64,000 nt of DNA from the NCBI GenBank assembly GCA_024349245.1, contig JALDNG010000081.1, forward strand, positions 1,328,501 through 1,392,500. The letters are read 5' to 3'. Origin of the DNA: Neodontobutis hainanensis (lineage: Eukaryota > Chordata > Actinopteri > Gobiiformes > Odontobutidae). The position numbers and the translations under genes were made by a program. Below are positions 1 through 13,690 of this stretch, piece after piece. The stretch's first letter is position 1. Every line of letters starts with the position of its first letter. Below the pieces are notes generated by a model, which saw only the letters and a list, made by a program, of their open reading frames with translations, was not told the DNA's origin and ran no database searches.

Positions 1-3000
1 AAAGAGTGCCACATGGAAAAAAATGGAAGGTATTCATAAGTAGGAAGCTTTGTTAACGGCGAGCATTGAGTACATGGGTTTCTTTACGTCTATGAAAAAT
101 GATGTTAATAGGAATTTATTCTAATCTTTTTTTGTAATGTCTTCTAGTGCTTTGTCTAATCATATGATTAACAACAGTTTTTGTATTTAGTCTTTGGTTC
201 AATGGATTGTGAAGCTCTATCCCTCAGGAAGCAGCTCCCTTCAACAAACTGACTGTGTGAGTGACTGGGCTGGGCCCTTGCACCCGGCCCCCAGACACAC
301 ATATGGAAAGAGAGCACTCTGTGTCAGTGGGGCAGCCCTGTCAGGAGCGTCCCAGAGCCTATCTAGGGACCTTGGAGCCATGTGTCGACATGCATCGCAC
401 TGTTCGCTACATCGCCTGGTCATATTGGGGACAGGAAAGAAGTGGCGGAACAGAGGCTCTCCAGATGTTGTTCATCAGTGGGCCACAGGGGAAGTCTGTT
501 ACCGCAACACCTGCCCCGCACCACTCTCCCGGCTCTGAGGCACAGCACACACACCGCCTGGAAACACTAGGAGAGACCAGAATGGGCTGTGTCATGTAAA
601 CTCCTCTTTGGAAACTTTAGGAACAATGTGCTGTATAAATAATGGAGGGCTGATGCACAGTGGATATAAGCTCTAATACAGAAGCAGCTTTGGACGCACC
701 TCCGCTTTATGATCCTGGCTCTCCTGCTTAAATATTCAAAATATTCACTATCAATTTATGCTATGTTAATAAATCATGTACACAAACTATTCTCATTTAC
801 ATAACCTACAAAAGCAGAGTGCAGTAACTGGTGCAGTAAACGGTTTCTCTCCTCAACTTTTGTTTAACTTTATTCAACACGTTACGTTATTGAAGTGAAA
901 GTTCCTGCTTTCTCCAGTTTTGGTTTTGCATTTGTAGAAATATTCAGAAAATATGCATAGTTTAATCAGGGTGTGACGCATGATGAAGAGCCAACTCTAG
1001 TCTGATTTCTTTAAGGCAGTATATAGATGTATTATTCCTGAAAAAACGCCTGCCAGATGCAGAGTCAGTGATCTCATGAGTGTTTCCTTTACTTACTAAC
1101 TAACCTTCCTATTAGATGAACTTATAAATCCCTGAGATCATTTATTGAGTGCATCTGAGCTTTGGCAGACAAAGCTGTCACCTTGCAGCTTTCTCATTTT
1201 CAGCTCAAAGCCGGGGCAGTTTGTTTTCATTCTGGCACACAGAGCAGTGAAAGTGAAGGGGGCAGCCGCCCAGGTGAAAAACGACAGATGCCACGCTCAA
1301 TAATACCAATGTTAAAATCTCCTTGACCCACGGGTCATCAAATAGCAAGCCCAATTCATTTCATATTTTCTTGCAAGATCAATGCTAGCATAAATTTGGG
1401 GACTCAATGACAAGAATAATTTAAAACAGATCTATAAATGATAGAAAACCGTTCCCTATGGACACACATGCATAACAATTCTCTGAATTGACAGGATGCA
1501 TCTCCTTTGCCAATGCAAAAACAGACATAATATTAGGCATGTGTGTACAATAACACACTGCCCTGTTTGGTGGCTCTGTGCCTTTATCTGGTGAGTTCAA
1601 GTACATATTGAGAAATCGATCTTTTGTGAATTTCTTACGCTTTTCTGCTCTGATCAGCAAAGATAGGAAGGACAAATTGTTTAACATAGCTGAATAAATA
1701 ATAACGTCGATGCAGCAGCAGCTTCCTTAAATCAAAAGAGGTGAAATCTCAGCACCTTCAGGGAATAATAAGCAGCGTGAACATTTATTATGCCTTTAAA
1801 TGGAAGAGCAGAAGAATAACAGGCCAAAATAAGTCATGTGTTTACTGTCTCAAAGCCCAAACCTGGACACATTTCCTGCTTAGAGGACAAGATTATTGGA
1901 CTTCACGCTAATACTGTTTTGCAAAGCATAAAAGCCTCTCCACTGATAAATATTAATTTGAGCCTTCATGATGTATTTGAAAATTCCAGCTAAAATGTCA
2001 CCACATGGAACATTAATGTAATATTTCAGGGGCCTGAGAGCAATACTCATATTGATTGCATTTATTTGACTCTGGGGAGGAGAAATAATTCTTCAATGTG
2101 GAGACACATCTGGTAGCCAAAGATGCGAAGCAGGGAATGAGAAAATGCTAAATAACAATAAAAAATAATAGGACTTGTATTTAAATGCATTAGGCCGCCA
2201 TTGTTGGGATACCATTGCCTTATTATAGCAGCACAAAGAAGACAGATGCAGCCAGGTCTTTTACAGCTTCCTCTAAAAGGTTTAATTTTCTATAAAGTGT
2301 TTAATACCAACAAGAGAAGGGCACAATGAGCTTTAGTTTAGTTCTTTTTTTTTGTGAGAAACACGTAAATGGCAAGTATTTTCTTTTGAATTTCTGTGTT
2401 TTTGCGAGTGTTGACAACTGGAATTCGTTGTCCTGTCTTTTGTTATTAACGATATTGACTCGCAGTGTGTCCAGACGTCTGACTGTCTTTGCACAAATGA
2501 ACTGAAATTTGAGAAGCAGCCCTTTTGACCCTGAGCCCATCCGTCACCAGCTGAGCGGACTGTATTAATTAAACACAACAATATTTGGACGTTTGGCTCT
2601 TAAATCAGTGGCGCGTGTCTCTATGCGGTCCCACAATTTAGCCCTAAACAACCACCTTTGCTTTTTACGCACCACTGTGCTCCCATTACGCACGGTTCAT
2701 CTCAAACGAAACCGAAGGAAAGACTATTATCCACTGAGCTAAATGTAAATCTCTGCTCATGTGTTTCAAGTCTGCTTCGATATAAAACTGACAATTATCC
2801 TCCTGAAACCTCACTACATAGGACTTCGTATCCCATAGTCCTTTTCGCGTGCCTTTATGAAACCAAAACCACAGACTAACTTGGAATATACACTTAGCCT
2901 ACATTTTGTAGTATCTCTGTTTGTTTTAAGTTAAACTCCCAGAATGAATGAAACATGTGTCAGAAAGTTTCTCAAGTGCCCACTCACTGCCTCGTGCACA

Positions 3001-6000
3001 GTCGTCTCGTCTGGATACAACACGGCTACAGCGCCCCCCACTGACGGATTTCAGAAGCAAAGCCTCAATGACCTCAACCCTTCCTCTGCAAAAGAACACG
3101 CTGCTTATGTTTGTTTAAAAATACTAACTTCTTTTCACTTATTACTCAATTTTTCCTTGCTCAACGGTTTGATCCTGAAAACACTGTTTATACTATGTTT
3201 AGACAATGTTAACAGGTTTTGAAATGTCATCTAAAGGACCAAAAGTGGAGGTGACATTTTTCTCAGTAACTCTATAAAATACAAATAAATGAAGAGTAAC
3301 CTTCAGTATCAGTGAAAAAGTAGTTAGCACTGATGCGTCACAAAAAAAGCTCCAGGTTCTGGACCCTGTCTGGGCACCCACTAATGTTCACAGAAAACTT
3401 TGACCTGATTGATATGATTTTAAACTAAAACTTGCTTTTGACGCATTTAGTTTGAGGTAAATCTTTGTCAGCTTTAGCATTACTTGACAATGTAACAAGT
3501 GATTAAGACTATAAACTTCATTTTCCTTCCTTCTTCGTAGCTGAACATATCCTGGAAAAAAAACAAAGATTTCTGTGTCTCCAGGGAGATTACATCGAAG
3601 AGTAAGCTAGAATATGGACGGCAGGTGATGCAACAAATGTCCAAAGACTCAAAATGCACAGAGAGCGCTTTGACCAGCTGAGCCACAAAATGAATAACTC
3701 GATCCTTGTTGCATCTGTCTCTCAGCAAATGATGCCCACATGTGTTTCCTTTAAAACCACAACATACACTTCACCAAATTATTCATCTTTGGTTTCAACT
3801 ATAGGTTTTGTTTGGCCAAAAGCAAACCATGTCACTTCTGTTTAAACTTTTCTGCATTTGCACAGTTGAAATATCCAAGGGGCAGCTCAAGGATCAATAA
3901 AGTTTTTTTTCCCACATTCACAACAATGAGGCCGTCGTAGGATTGTCTAAATAATGGATTTGCACAAAAACCCAAGACAACCTCTTCAAAAAGAAAATAC
4001 CTTTTATCGCCATCTGTAGCGGGGCGACTGGGAAGGTGGGCTTTGTGTGCTTCAGAGTGAGGAGGGAAATCACAGTTTTGGCTCAGACAATGTGAGCATT
4101 TAAATAAGAAATGGCACTGGAGCACCTCCTGTTTGCTTGGATTTCTCAATTCCCACTTCAAGTTTATGAAAGACTCAAATAAGAAAGAGCTGAAAAGTGA
4201 GAGGGTGAGTAAAAAGGAACCCTTAGGAATATACAACGGAAAGTGGCATGATTTTTAGTAGATCTTATGTGATAATTATGAAACCAATCTCCCGGGTTTC
4301 TGTCAGTTACAAAAAGACACAAGGTATTTTTACTTCAGACTTTTGAGGTAGGCCTCTATGTGAGGTTTGGTCATAGAGTATTAGCTCAAACTGAAGAAGG
4401 TCAGTGCTGCTCAGGTCTTAAGAGTCTGGACTAAGTCAAGCAGCAGTGTCCAAGCTAACATGGAGGAGGTAAAAGCAGTTTTTGAAACACAGCACAATGT
4501 CCTGCAGCACATTATTTCACTGTAATTACTTTGTTTACTATAAGCAGAATTATATATATATTATATATTGGCACCAGTTTGAAACTATGGTCAGTTTATA
4601 CTTTATATGTGTACTAAACATTAATATATTTATATACTTAATGTTATATTTCATTATTTGTTCCTTTTAGGTTGTCTAAAATGGTTGTTTAGAGAAGTTT
4701 AGAATTTATAATGTCATTTTCGGAAGTCACGTTGAATCTCTTAGCTCTTTTTATGTCCTCGTCTTTATACTCAGTGCAAATACAATGTCCTTACTATGAG
4801 GCTTTAGGACTGTATGTAATGTAAAGGAAGTAGTATACTGATTGTAAAACTAATAAATGCTGTTTAATGGCTGCTTCAGATTGAAATACCTTAGCTCCTT
4901 CAGTTATGTAAAAGGTACTGCAGTAACCTTTTACAGCTACAACATACTGTACATAACTATTAAAAAAAAACCTGAACTATCACTTAAAGCATTTCCTATT
5001 CTCGGTAAAAGCAGCCCTGTATGTAGCATTAGTGCAGAGCCACATGGAGCCGGCGTCAGTAAAGTGGCAGGTGATTTAATGGTTGTCACAGCAGCAGCAG
5101 CAGAAGTGTACAGAGACAGGATTCCAGTCAAAGCTAATATTTGTGATGAATCACTGTCACGCCAGAGGTAAATGTAACACTAATAGACACGGGGAGATCT
5201 ACTGTTAGCTGCTTTTGCTAATGAGCATATTCTTTCAGAGGGCTGGTGTCACTTCTGCACGCCGCCTCCATATACTATGTGGAGTAGGGAGAAAAATGAG
5301 GGGGGCTTCTATTGGATTGGGTGTAATGAGAGTGTCAGAGGCGCACCGCTGTGAGGGGCTCGGTGTAACAGCTCCAACATGAAGTACAGCCACGGCTCAC
5401 ACGCTGCATGGATATGTGTGTTTATTAAAAGCACTGTTATTAGAGGCGCTGGTGTGCTTTACTTAAGGGCAGACTGGAACATTTTGAAGCACAGGGGAAA
5501 ATTGTATGTAACTGTATGTTATTTAATTTCCTGGGTTAAATCATGTTAGACCATTGAAAAACTATAGTCTATGGATATGTTTAAATAAGTCTTTTAGGGG
5601 AAACATGCAGTCCTGACTTGATGCTTTGATTCTTTATTCTCAATTCTCGATGCCCCATTTAACAACAAATATGCTGGTAGCAAATCTTTTTTATTAGTAT
5701 ATTGATGTAATTCTGGTATTTCCACCCTTAATACATGCTATGTTTCTTAGTTTAGCCACTAAAGCTCTTTGAATTTATTTAACTTCATGCATTTTCTTTG
5801 ATTGTTAAAATTGATTGTTGTTGTTAAAACAAAACAAACATAAAAAACAGTAACTTACTGTCTTAAGCAAGTCATTACTCACTCATTTTATGAAAAGCTC
5901 CAATATTCAGATCACACACATTCTGTTTAACTGGATTTGCCTGTAACACAAACTGAAATGTCTTCTGTCCTAATACCAATATTCTAGTCTTTCTTTTTTT

Positions 6001-9000
6001 TAAGATTATTGCAAGAATGGAACAAATTACCTAAAATATTTGAATGAATGAACTAGTATTCATGTCTTTAGAAGGGCACTAAAATCATACCTTAGCTCCA
6101 CCATTTGGCGGATTGTATGAGTATGTTTATTGTAAATGGCAATAATTTTGCTAATGTTGAAAATATCACCTCAATTTTTTTTTTGTTTAGCTTAATGTTC
6201 CTCTATTTCAGTTGTTATCATTTCTGATGTTGACTCCAGAAAAACTAACACCTGCTTCTAAATAAATAAATAAACAAGTAAAGAAGACAAAATACTAATG
6301 AATGGTATACATTTTTTCAAATGTCTTCTTCAGAGAATACTCTAACCCTAACCCATGGTTGCCCTGTTGTTTGTCCATGTGACTATGTGTGTGTCTCTAT
6401 TGCTTATTGGTGTTGCCACACAATATAACGTTCTGAAGATTTTGTATGCTACAGTTTTTGTTCAGGTGTCTTTGTTTCATCCATTTTTTTCTAATGTGAC
6501 CTAGAGTTACTGAGGATCATGTGACTAGAGTTTCAATGGATGGACACAGCAGAATATTAATATGCTGATGCAATTGTAATGCGTTAAAAACCTAGCAGCT
6601 AAAAAGACATTAAAATACTCAATTCACAGACTGTATAAGTTCAAAGGTCCATGTTGGTCTTGGTAAAACTTTTTTGGCACAGTGTCTGCACCAAGGCTAG
6701 TTTTCAATTGCACCGGGATAGCTGCACTTGTAAAGAGGAGGATTTTCTTTTCGCTGATTAGAAAGTGTTCGGTTTCCTGTTCAGATCAGCAACTTTAAAG
6801 CAGGTATAGTGATACTGTTGAAGGTTTCTCCAAAGTGGAAGGTCACAGAGAAGTTACTTTGACAGAGCGGCTGTGACAGACTCAGGTGAGACGACTCTTC
6901 AAACGAATGGGAGAGGGTTGTTTTTCTTTTCTTTTTTTTTTTTTTTTTTCCATTGAGTAACAAGCTTTGGACAAACTTGACGTGACAACTGCATCTTCAA
7001 AGGGCTTACAGCACTGACTCACAAAACCTTTCAGCCTGGGTTTTTGGCCTGGCTGTTATTTATTTAAAATGTTGATGTTTTCTAGGGCCATTCATAGGTT
7101 TGCAAATCAAAGTTAGTTCAGCGTAATCTTTAAAGGCACAAGGTGATTTAAAAATGTAAAGTAAAGCTGCATTGGGAGCTCCTGTTCCCGCTGCAGATTT
7201 AAAAAAAGCCTTCCTCTTGCATAGGTGCTGATCCGCTAAAACAAACGTCTGAAGTCATTGCTTGTACTGGACTTCCACTCTTTTCCAGGAGTTTTAGTGG
7301 AACCATTGAGTCAGCCAACGATCCTATTTCATTTTCAAGTGCTGATGCCAATGTAGATTTACAAATGTGCCTATATAATCCAGGAACCACAAAAAACACA
7401 AGTCACTGATCTGACAATTACCCGGAGCCGCTGGCTATGCACTCAGGCTTTGAAGTGTATCTCGTGAACTGAGCGCTGCTTCCTCCTCTGGGAACAAGCA
7501 CCACATGATATTCCTCAATATTCACTATTACACTGCGGTCTGTTGGTTTCGCACGAGCCAGAAAAAATATCCTAAAGCCTATCAAAGTCTGATGGCCTAA
7601 TTTGTCTTGTTGGGGGTCTCTCTCAATCCCCTGCATCCGAGGCTTTTTCGCTCCCTCCCAACACATTCAGCCCAGGCCCTCAATTGCTTGTTTAACTTGA
7701 CACATAATTACTGTGGAAATATTTGTGTATTTTGTACGAGTGCCACAGTCTGCATCGCAACTGACTGCCAAGTCCTCAGCGCTCCCTCTGCAGCGATCGC
7801 AGCCAGAATCCCTGATTAAAACAAGATGCTTTCATTTGGGCCAGCTTTGGAAGAAATCACTCCCAGCGAGGGCCTGTCCCTGCCAAGCCCCAGGCAGCAC
7901 TCTGCCATGTGTGGCAGCTCTGACATGCTTATTGTAGCAAAAGGCTCGCTTTGGTCCAAACTCAAATGTGCTACTGGGAGCAGGCTGCGATCGAGCACCG
8001 CTGTGACAGGCCACAGTGCAGCGCCGAGTCACGTGACCTGGTTCACATTAAGCATGCTCTTAAACACAGGCCACTGTTATTAAAAACCTATAGCCTCTGA
8101 GGTCATCCTTGGAGCCGTTCCCTTTAATTTTATAATAACTTTTCATATTACAAGGAAAGAAAATGGTCATGTAATAAGTACTTTCGTTCATGATGTCTTT
8201 ATAACGGCTGCTGTTAGATGAATTCAGTCTTTTAATATATTATGTGCAGCAGTTCTCACAGATTAAGGTGGATTCAAGAATTATGAGTTTTCAGAGGCAG
8301 ATGGTTTATTTTAAGTGTTTATGGCATCGATGAGTAAGATATTTATAAGCATTTTACGCAGATGTCTAACTGCTCCTGCCTATGGTGTACCATGTAATAT
8401 TTTTTTATAGTTAATGAGAAAGTTTGGATTTGTTACACAGTCAGTAAATATCTCTGTAAATATGCCAGATTTAGCCACAAGGGCAAATTTTTATCTGTAT
8501 TCCCATGGCAGGTTGATGGTAAAGAAAAAGGACAAATGAAAGGCACATGGACAAGACATAACATCACAGTTACAAAGGTTAGTAAAATATTAAAGCAGTC
8601 TTTACAGAGACTGAAAATAGTACTATTACTAGTACAATTTTGTAAGTGCTGTAAAGATTTGTCAGGTTTTCAGTGGTGAGTTTATTAAAATAACTGCAGT
8701 ACAAGATGTGAACAGAGTTCTCTGTGGACATAAACCCCTCTGACAGTTTGAGTGGTGACTGGACGCTGAGTGGACAGTGAGTCTAAGCCCAGGTCGAACC
8801 GCACACCTCTGACTCACAGCTGCACAAAACCCTCGACTGACTCTGCAGAGTCACCAACACCTGCCACAGCCGCTCTGTTAAAACCTGATTCAACCTAAAT
8901 CCCACTTCTATACGTGACGCTGAAAATTAGAGCCTCTAGTTTCCACACAAGCAGCAAAATAACTAAAACACAGCACTTCAATCAATGTTGGAGGCCACTT

Positions 9001-10150
9001 TCATGTAAATTGGGACCTCATTCACAAGATCCAAAGCAAATTATCTTCATTAGATTTCCAAAACCATGCCACTGATTTGTCAAGCTGTGAATGTTAATGA
9101 AGTTGTCTGTTAATGAAAGGCTGGAGATGCCGGCTTTCACAATCACGCTCATCTTCTATATAACCCTTATGAATATTTAAGCATTATAATTCTGTATGTA
9201 ATTGTGCACCAAAGCTTAGCATCTCTATAGACTTCACAAATAGACTATGTAATGGAGGAGACAGACCCAGCTACATATATTTCATTAATCATTGAAATTA
9301 ATTAACTGGTGATAATATAAGTTGTTGCACTCGCAGGATCCACAGGGAACTGTGAAGCAGGAAGGTGCACGTATTTCTGTGAAATTTTGAGAGCGTAATT
9401 ATTACCTGAAACTTGTGAAGACTTTAGAGTTGAACCTGAGGCAATTCATGATCTTTCAGTTTACATTCACAGGCATGTCTTTAGAGGGTTTAGAAAGAAG
9501 CTAAAAATGTTGGCGATCCAGCTCCATCCAGCCACATTAGTTTTATAAAAAGGTTGAGAGTGAGTGAATGATTTAGAATAAACTAGTTGTGACTGTATTT
9601 GGTTCAACAACAAATTGAGCCGATAGCCAACAAACACACAATCATTTTGTAAAATCTCTCTTGTCAGTTCAAACATGAACATGAGGTACAGTAAGTGTCT
9701 GTTTTACTGAAAACTCTGAAGTAGTGAGGACACTATAAAAGACAAGATAAAAGACTATTTAACTGGGGGTTCAAAATAAAACCTTGCAAGGTTCTTTATA
9801 ATAGTTACATTTTTCATTTTGTCAGTTTTGCGATTACACTTGTATAAGTGCCGTTCCAGAGAATCTCTAAATATATAAACCCTGTTGAGTTGTTCACGCA
9901 TTGACAGCTGAGAGTTTCACCTGAGAGAGAGGAAACCAACCTGTGACTAAATAAGTGTAATACCACCCACTTTTGATCAGAGCAGACTTTTAAACACATT
10001 GGATTCAAATGACCCCCCTCCTTTAAACCTCTAATGTTTTATTTACTGGGAGAGAGCTCTATTCAAATGTTCAAATGAAATGAGGCTTGCCTGGCAGCAT
10101 GTTCACCTTTCTTTAACTAAAGAAGCTATATTTAGATCCTCCAATGCAGA
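1..10150. other. Noncoding DNA, no supported gene
   Basis: Short open frames occur on both strands, but none has family resemblance, convincing splice context or unusual length, so I call no gene. The DNA is AT-rich and mostly looks single-copy. Stretches rich in homeodomain-type TAAT motifs, for example near 1,960-2,240 and 9,040-9,240, look like candidate conserved noncoding elements. A homopolymer T run lies near 6,930-6,950. By mammalian gene order this could be flanking or regulatory DNA of casz1, but no exon of that gene is visible. Confidence 0.5.
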
Positions 10151-10158
10151 AGAAAATT

Positions 10159-10280
10159 GTGACACTATCAGTAACAGTTGTATACTTGCCATGAAACAAA
10201 ACGCACCAAACTAACAAGACAACAAAAGCTAAACATGAGATCGATACTTATTCAGACTCACTTAGATACTCGGATACTTA
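10159..10280 (+). repeat. Dispersed repeat, copy 1
   Basis: This stretch shares a GTGACACTATCAGTAACAG core, then GAAACAAAAC, then ACTCAGACTCACTTAGATAC-like sequence, in the same order with the segment at 14,846-14,937. The two copies differ by substitutions and small indels. I do not recognise the family. The collinear matches show an old duplicated or interspersed element. Confidence 0.6.
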
Positions 10281-10503
10281 CTATTTACGGTGCTCTCATT
10301 CTGCTTATTTAAGCTACATTTCTGCAGAACTGAGCCCATTAGAAAAGAGATTACAATAAATAATTTAAAGCACTTTAACTTTTATTTAGCCACTTACTTC
10401 TTTTATTTTAAGTTTGCTTCACATCTGTATGATTTTAGATCAGATGACAGGCATTTTAAGTAGAGAGAAATGACAGTTGTATTTCTTAGTGTACCAATGA
10501 GCA

Positions 10504-10750
10504 GCAGTATAGCTCAGTGGTTAGAGCGGCCGTCCTTCGACCGGCGGGTGGGCGAATCGAATCCCGCTCGAAACATCCCAAAACATCATAACATCCCGCT
10601 CTCCCCCGCATACTGTCGTTGTGTCCTTGGGTAAGACACTTAACCTACATTGCCTCCAGTGAAGTTCTGTAACACTGGTAATAGTTTAATGTATGTAAAG
10701 CGCTTTGAGTGCCTACTACAGTAGGTGGAAAAACACTATATAAAGATTAT
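10504..10750 (+). repeat. tRNA-derived SINE (divergent copy)
   Basis: The head reads AGCTCAGTGGTTAGAGCGGC, a tRNA A-box-like start. It is followed by a B-box-like ATCGAATCCC, the phrase TGTCCTTGGGTAAGACAC, and a tail AAGCGCTTTGAGTGCC...ACTATATAAAG ending in an AT-rich run. The same phrases occur in the elements at 11.86 kb and 52.33 kb. It has extra sequence after the B box and is not a functional tRNA gene. Confidence 0.8.
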
Positions 10751-11862
10751 TATTAAAAATGTCATAGTTTTCTTCCACAGCCAGACTTTACCACTACATC
10801 CAACATTTTCTGTCAATCTTTGGAACTTCATCAGAAATGCATTCTATTCATTGTTTTATCATCTAATTTAAGCGTATTTTTAGTAGGTATCTTTTGTCTG
10901 TCGGGTCACACGTAGCGCTCTTGGCAGTCACAGGAAGTCAGCTAAAGGTCCTACCTGATGCCTTTCCCTAAAACCGCTTTAGGACTGAACCGGAGTGGAT
11001 TTGAGTGTCATGGTGGAAATCCTCAGTCAAATAAAACAAAGTGGGGCTGCATCGATGCTCTGTCTTGTTTTATATGATGGCTTGAAATAAATGAACTTTA
11101 AATGGAACCTTGGCAGGGACGTGGGCTATTGATCGATCGGAGCAGGAGCTGAAGTTTAAGGGCACAGCTTTCCCGGGGCTGGGGCTGTAACTAGAGTAAT
11201 GAAATTGATTAGGCCAAGGGAGGGTGACAAGCCAGTAGAGTCAAGCCCTTGATGTAAGGAAACAAGAGTGCCATCTAATTGGGGTGTAATATGGGTCTTT
11301 AGAGGACATTAAGCACACAAGTGGCGGATGGGAAGCCACTCTACAAGATGGAGCCAAGATGATGTTGCGCTCGTGTTATTATTTTGTAATTATTCACCCA
11401 GCTGATTGGATTAAGGGAGTCAAAACTGAAAGTCCAGCCAAGGGTCAGCTTGGATTCAAAGCCTCTATTAGCACCATATACACGACTGTGCAATAGACCC
11501 AGGGTTGAAATTACTTGTCTACTGACGTTTAAAGGTGCTACATTTTTTGCCAAATTATGCGTCTTGTTTACACAACACCAGCGTTTTCTCACTTTGAAAG
11601 CACAGAAGAGGGGGCAGCAGAAGTAGCAAAAGAAAAATTACCCCCTACTGGTCTGGCATATGTACTACATTTTTCGGTTTTGGGCACCACCGGCATGACT
11701 GTTGCCTGACCAGATTTGTGTGTAAATGGCCCCTAAGTGGTTTGGGGGTCACACAGTGTCCAAGCTGAATGTAACACTAACTTGCATCACAAGCTCTAAT
11801 TTCTAATTAAAAATGTACTAGGTCAACAGATTGTGAAATGTCACTGTGATAGTCACTTATTG
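10751..11862. other. Noncoding spacer between two SINEs
   Basis: No exon is recognised. The part from about 11,100 to 11,330 contains ATTGATCGATCGG, TAATGAAATTGATTAGG and CTAATTGGGG and no repeat phrases, and may be a conserved noncoding element. This can only be settled by comparison with other fish. Confidence 0.4.
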
Positions 11863-12203
11863 CGGCAGTGGCTCAGTGGTAGAGCGGCCGTCCTTCAACC
11901 GGAAGGTAGTAGGTTCAATTCCCGCTCTCCCCACAGTTCATACTCTCGTTGTGTCCTTGGGCGAGACACTTAACCCACCTTGCCTCCAGTGTCTGTAGCA
12001 CTAGTGTATGAATGTGTGTGACTGTAGAGGTGTGTTTGGTGGTGGTAGGAGAAGGTTGAGTGCCGTTTGTGTGGCAGCCCCCCTCTCTGTCTGTCCCAGG
12101 AGTGGATGTGTGTGAATGAGTGGAAGCACGATGTAAAGTGCTTTGAGTGCCCGAGAAGGGTGCAGGAAAGCGCTATATAAATGCATGCCATTTTACCATT
12201 TAC
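11863..12203 (+). repeat. Full-length tRNA-derived SINE with target-site duplication
   Basis: The element starts GCAGTGGCTCAGTGGTAGAG (A-box type) with a B-box-like GGTTCAATTCC. It continues with TGTCCTTGGGCGAGACAC and ends with AAGTGCTTTGAGTGCC and GCGCTATATAAATGC. It is flanked by a direct repeat CACTTATTG at 11,854-11,862 and 12,204-12,212, the mark of LINE-driven retrotransposition. It is about 341 bp long. The element inside the Tc1 copy at 41.4 kb shares its 3' half. Confidence 0.85.
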
Positions 12204-12212
12204 CACTTATTG

Positions 12213-13139
12213 TTCAACATCTACAAATGTTAAAATGTGACATCAATGCAGTGTAGCAGGAGTGGGCAGCTCCACAGACCTTACTGAGCATGATCCATGG
12301 GCATCAGGACAATAAATTAAAAGAAGGCTTGACAAAACAGCAACTCATTTAAATTTAATGACACCTAACATACTTATATATTTATTTAATTTCAACAGTT
12401 TTACCTCTGAATCTAACCTGTTTTCCCTCTCAATGACTCACGACTACTACTGCTTCTACTGCTGCTGTCATCTGAGTCCCATTCGCGGGATCACGGGGAG
12501 TGCAGTGTCCTCCTGGCAGTATGGGCCCTGTCCAGTGCAGGGGCATTTATCTCGTGGCCTGAACTGTCTCACTCAACAGGACGGCCAGAAGTTACGGTGC
12601 ATTACAAGCACTTAGCGCAGTGATATCAAGGTTCACCTCCGATTTCCAATCTCAGGCCAGAATAGTGGGCTGGGAGGCCGTCATTAAAAAGCCATTACAA
12701 GCCCATATTTCATATACCAGTCTCTCCTATGTTTCAAGGTGTTAAAAGCTCAATGTATATTTCCTCTATATTTAAGCGGCAGGACAACGGAGCAGCACAT
12801 AGCATCTCACTAGCAGCCATTGACCTTGGCCTAGCCAGCCTTCATTAGCTTTTAGACACTTATCAGTCATAACTGGGTTTGTCCTCTCCGCAACGTTTCC
12901 TCCTTCACTTCACTTAGGCTGGAAAATAATGGCTGAAATCCATTTATCTGCCATTTCCAACAAGTGTGTGACATTAACAAATTATCTACTTTTCACTAAG
13001 TATGGCCAAGGTACCCTCTAAAGGATTCCTCTGCGCTGCCGGACAAGGTCGGATCTTTTTAGAAACAGCATTTTTTTCCTACCTTTGCTATTTTATTTCT
13101 GTCCCATTTTCAAATATTCATTCTGTGCTTTTGCATTGC
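12213..13139. other. Noncoding DNA
   Basis: No exon, RNA gene or named repeat was recognised on either strand. The stretch around 12,600-12,960 is not repetitive and carries AT-rich motifs such as TTCATTAGC. It is otherwise unremarkable. Confidence 0.4.
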
Positions 13140-13690
13140 AGGTTTTAGACCGAAGTTCAGTCATTTATTTTTGAGTTTAGTCCTGGTTTTGTCCTAGGCC
13201 CAGACTGGACTAGTCTAAAGTTCTTGTCATTGCCTGGCTTCATTCTGGGTTTCATCTTGGGTTTAGACCTATTTTTTGTTTATGACAGAAGTCTTTTTTT
13301 AGTCCAAATTTACAGATCAGATCAGATTTAGTAACTCTCTTAGTTTGTGTTTTGCACTTAACTTAACTTGAGTTTAGTCCTGATTTACTCCAGGTTAAGT
13401 CCTTGGTTAAGTCACAATTTAGACCTTCAGTCAGCTTTGGCTTAGATTTAAATTTAGTCTTGTTGACTCGGGTTTGAGTTCTGGATTAGACATCAGTTTA
13501 GTTAACAACAGCATTAGTGCTACTTAACTCCTGGTTTAGTCTTGGGATTAGACTTTAAGTTTATTCCTTGACGTTGCCTTAGTTCTGGACTAGATATAAG
13601 TTTGGTCTGTTTCGGTCATGGGTTTAGTCCTGGTTTAGCCAAAAGTTCAACCCTGTTTAGTCCTGCGTTTAGTCCTCATTTAGTCCTTAA
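13140..13690 (+). repeat. Degenerate TTTAGTCCTGG-type array
   Basis: About 550 bp is composed of many imperfect copies of a roughly 11- to 14-bp unit: TTTAGTCCTGGTTT, GTTTAGACC, TTTAGTCTTG, TTTAGTCCTGCG and similar. The spacing is irregular and the copies diverge strongly, unlike a clean minisatellite. The same unit recurs at 16.95, 17.82 and 24.54 kb on this strand and reversed at 20.63 kb. I do not know its origin. Confidence 0.7.

Noticed and set aside
194..599. Overlapping open frames of 62-114 codons near the left edge
   Set aside because: Several registers on both strands are open at once, there is no family resemblance and no splice context, so they are a GC-rich chance effect.
10504..10580. 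Possible tRNA gene
   Set aside because: Only A-box- and B-box-like phrases are present; the cloverleaf is not kept and the SINE body follows.
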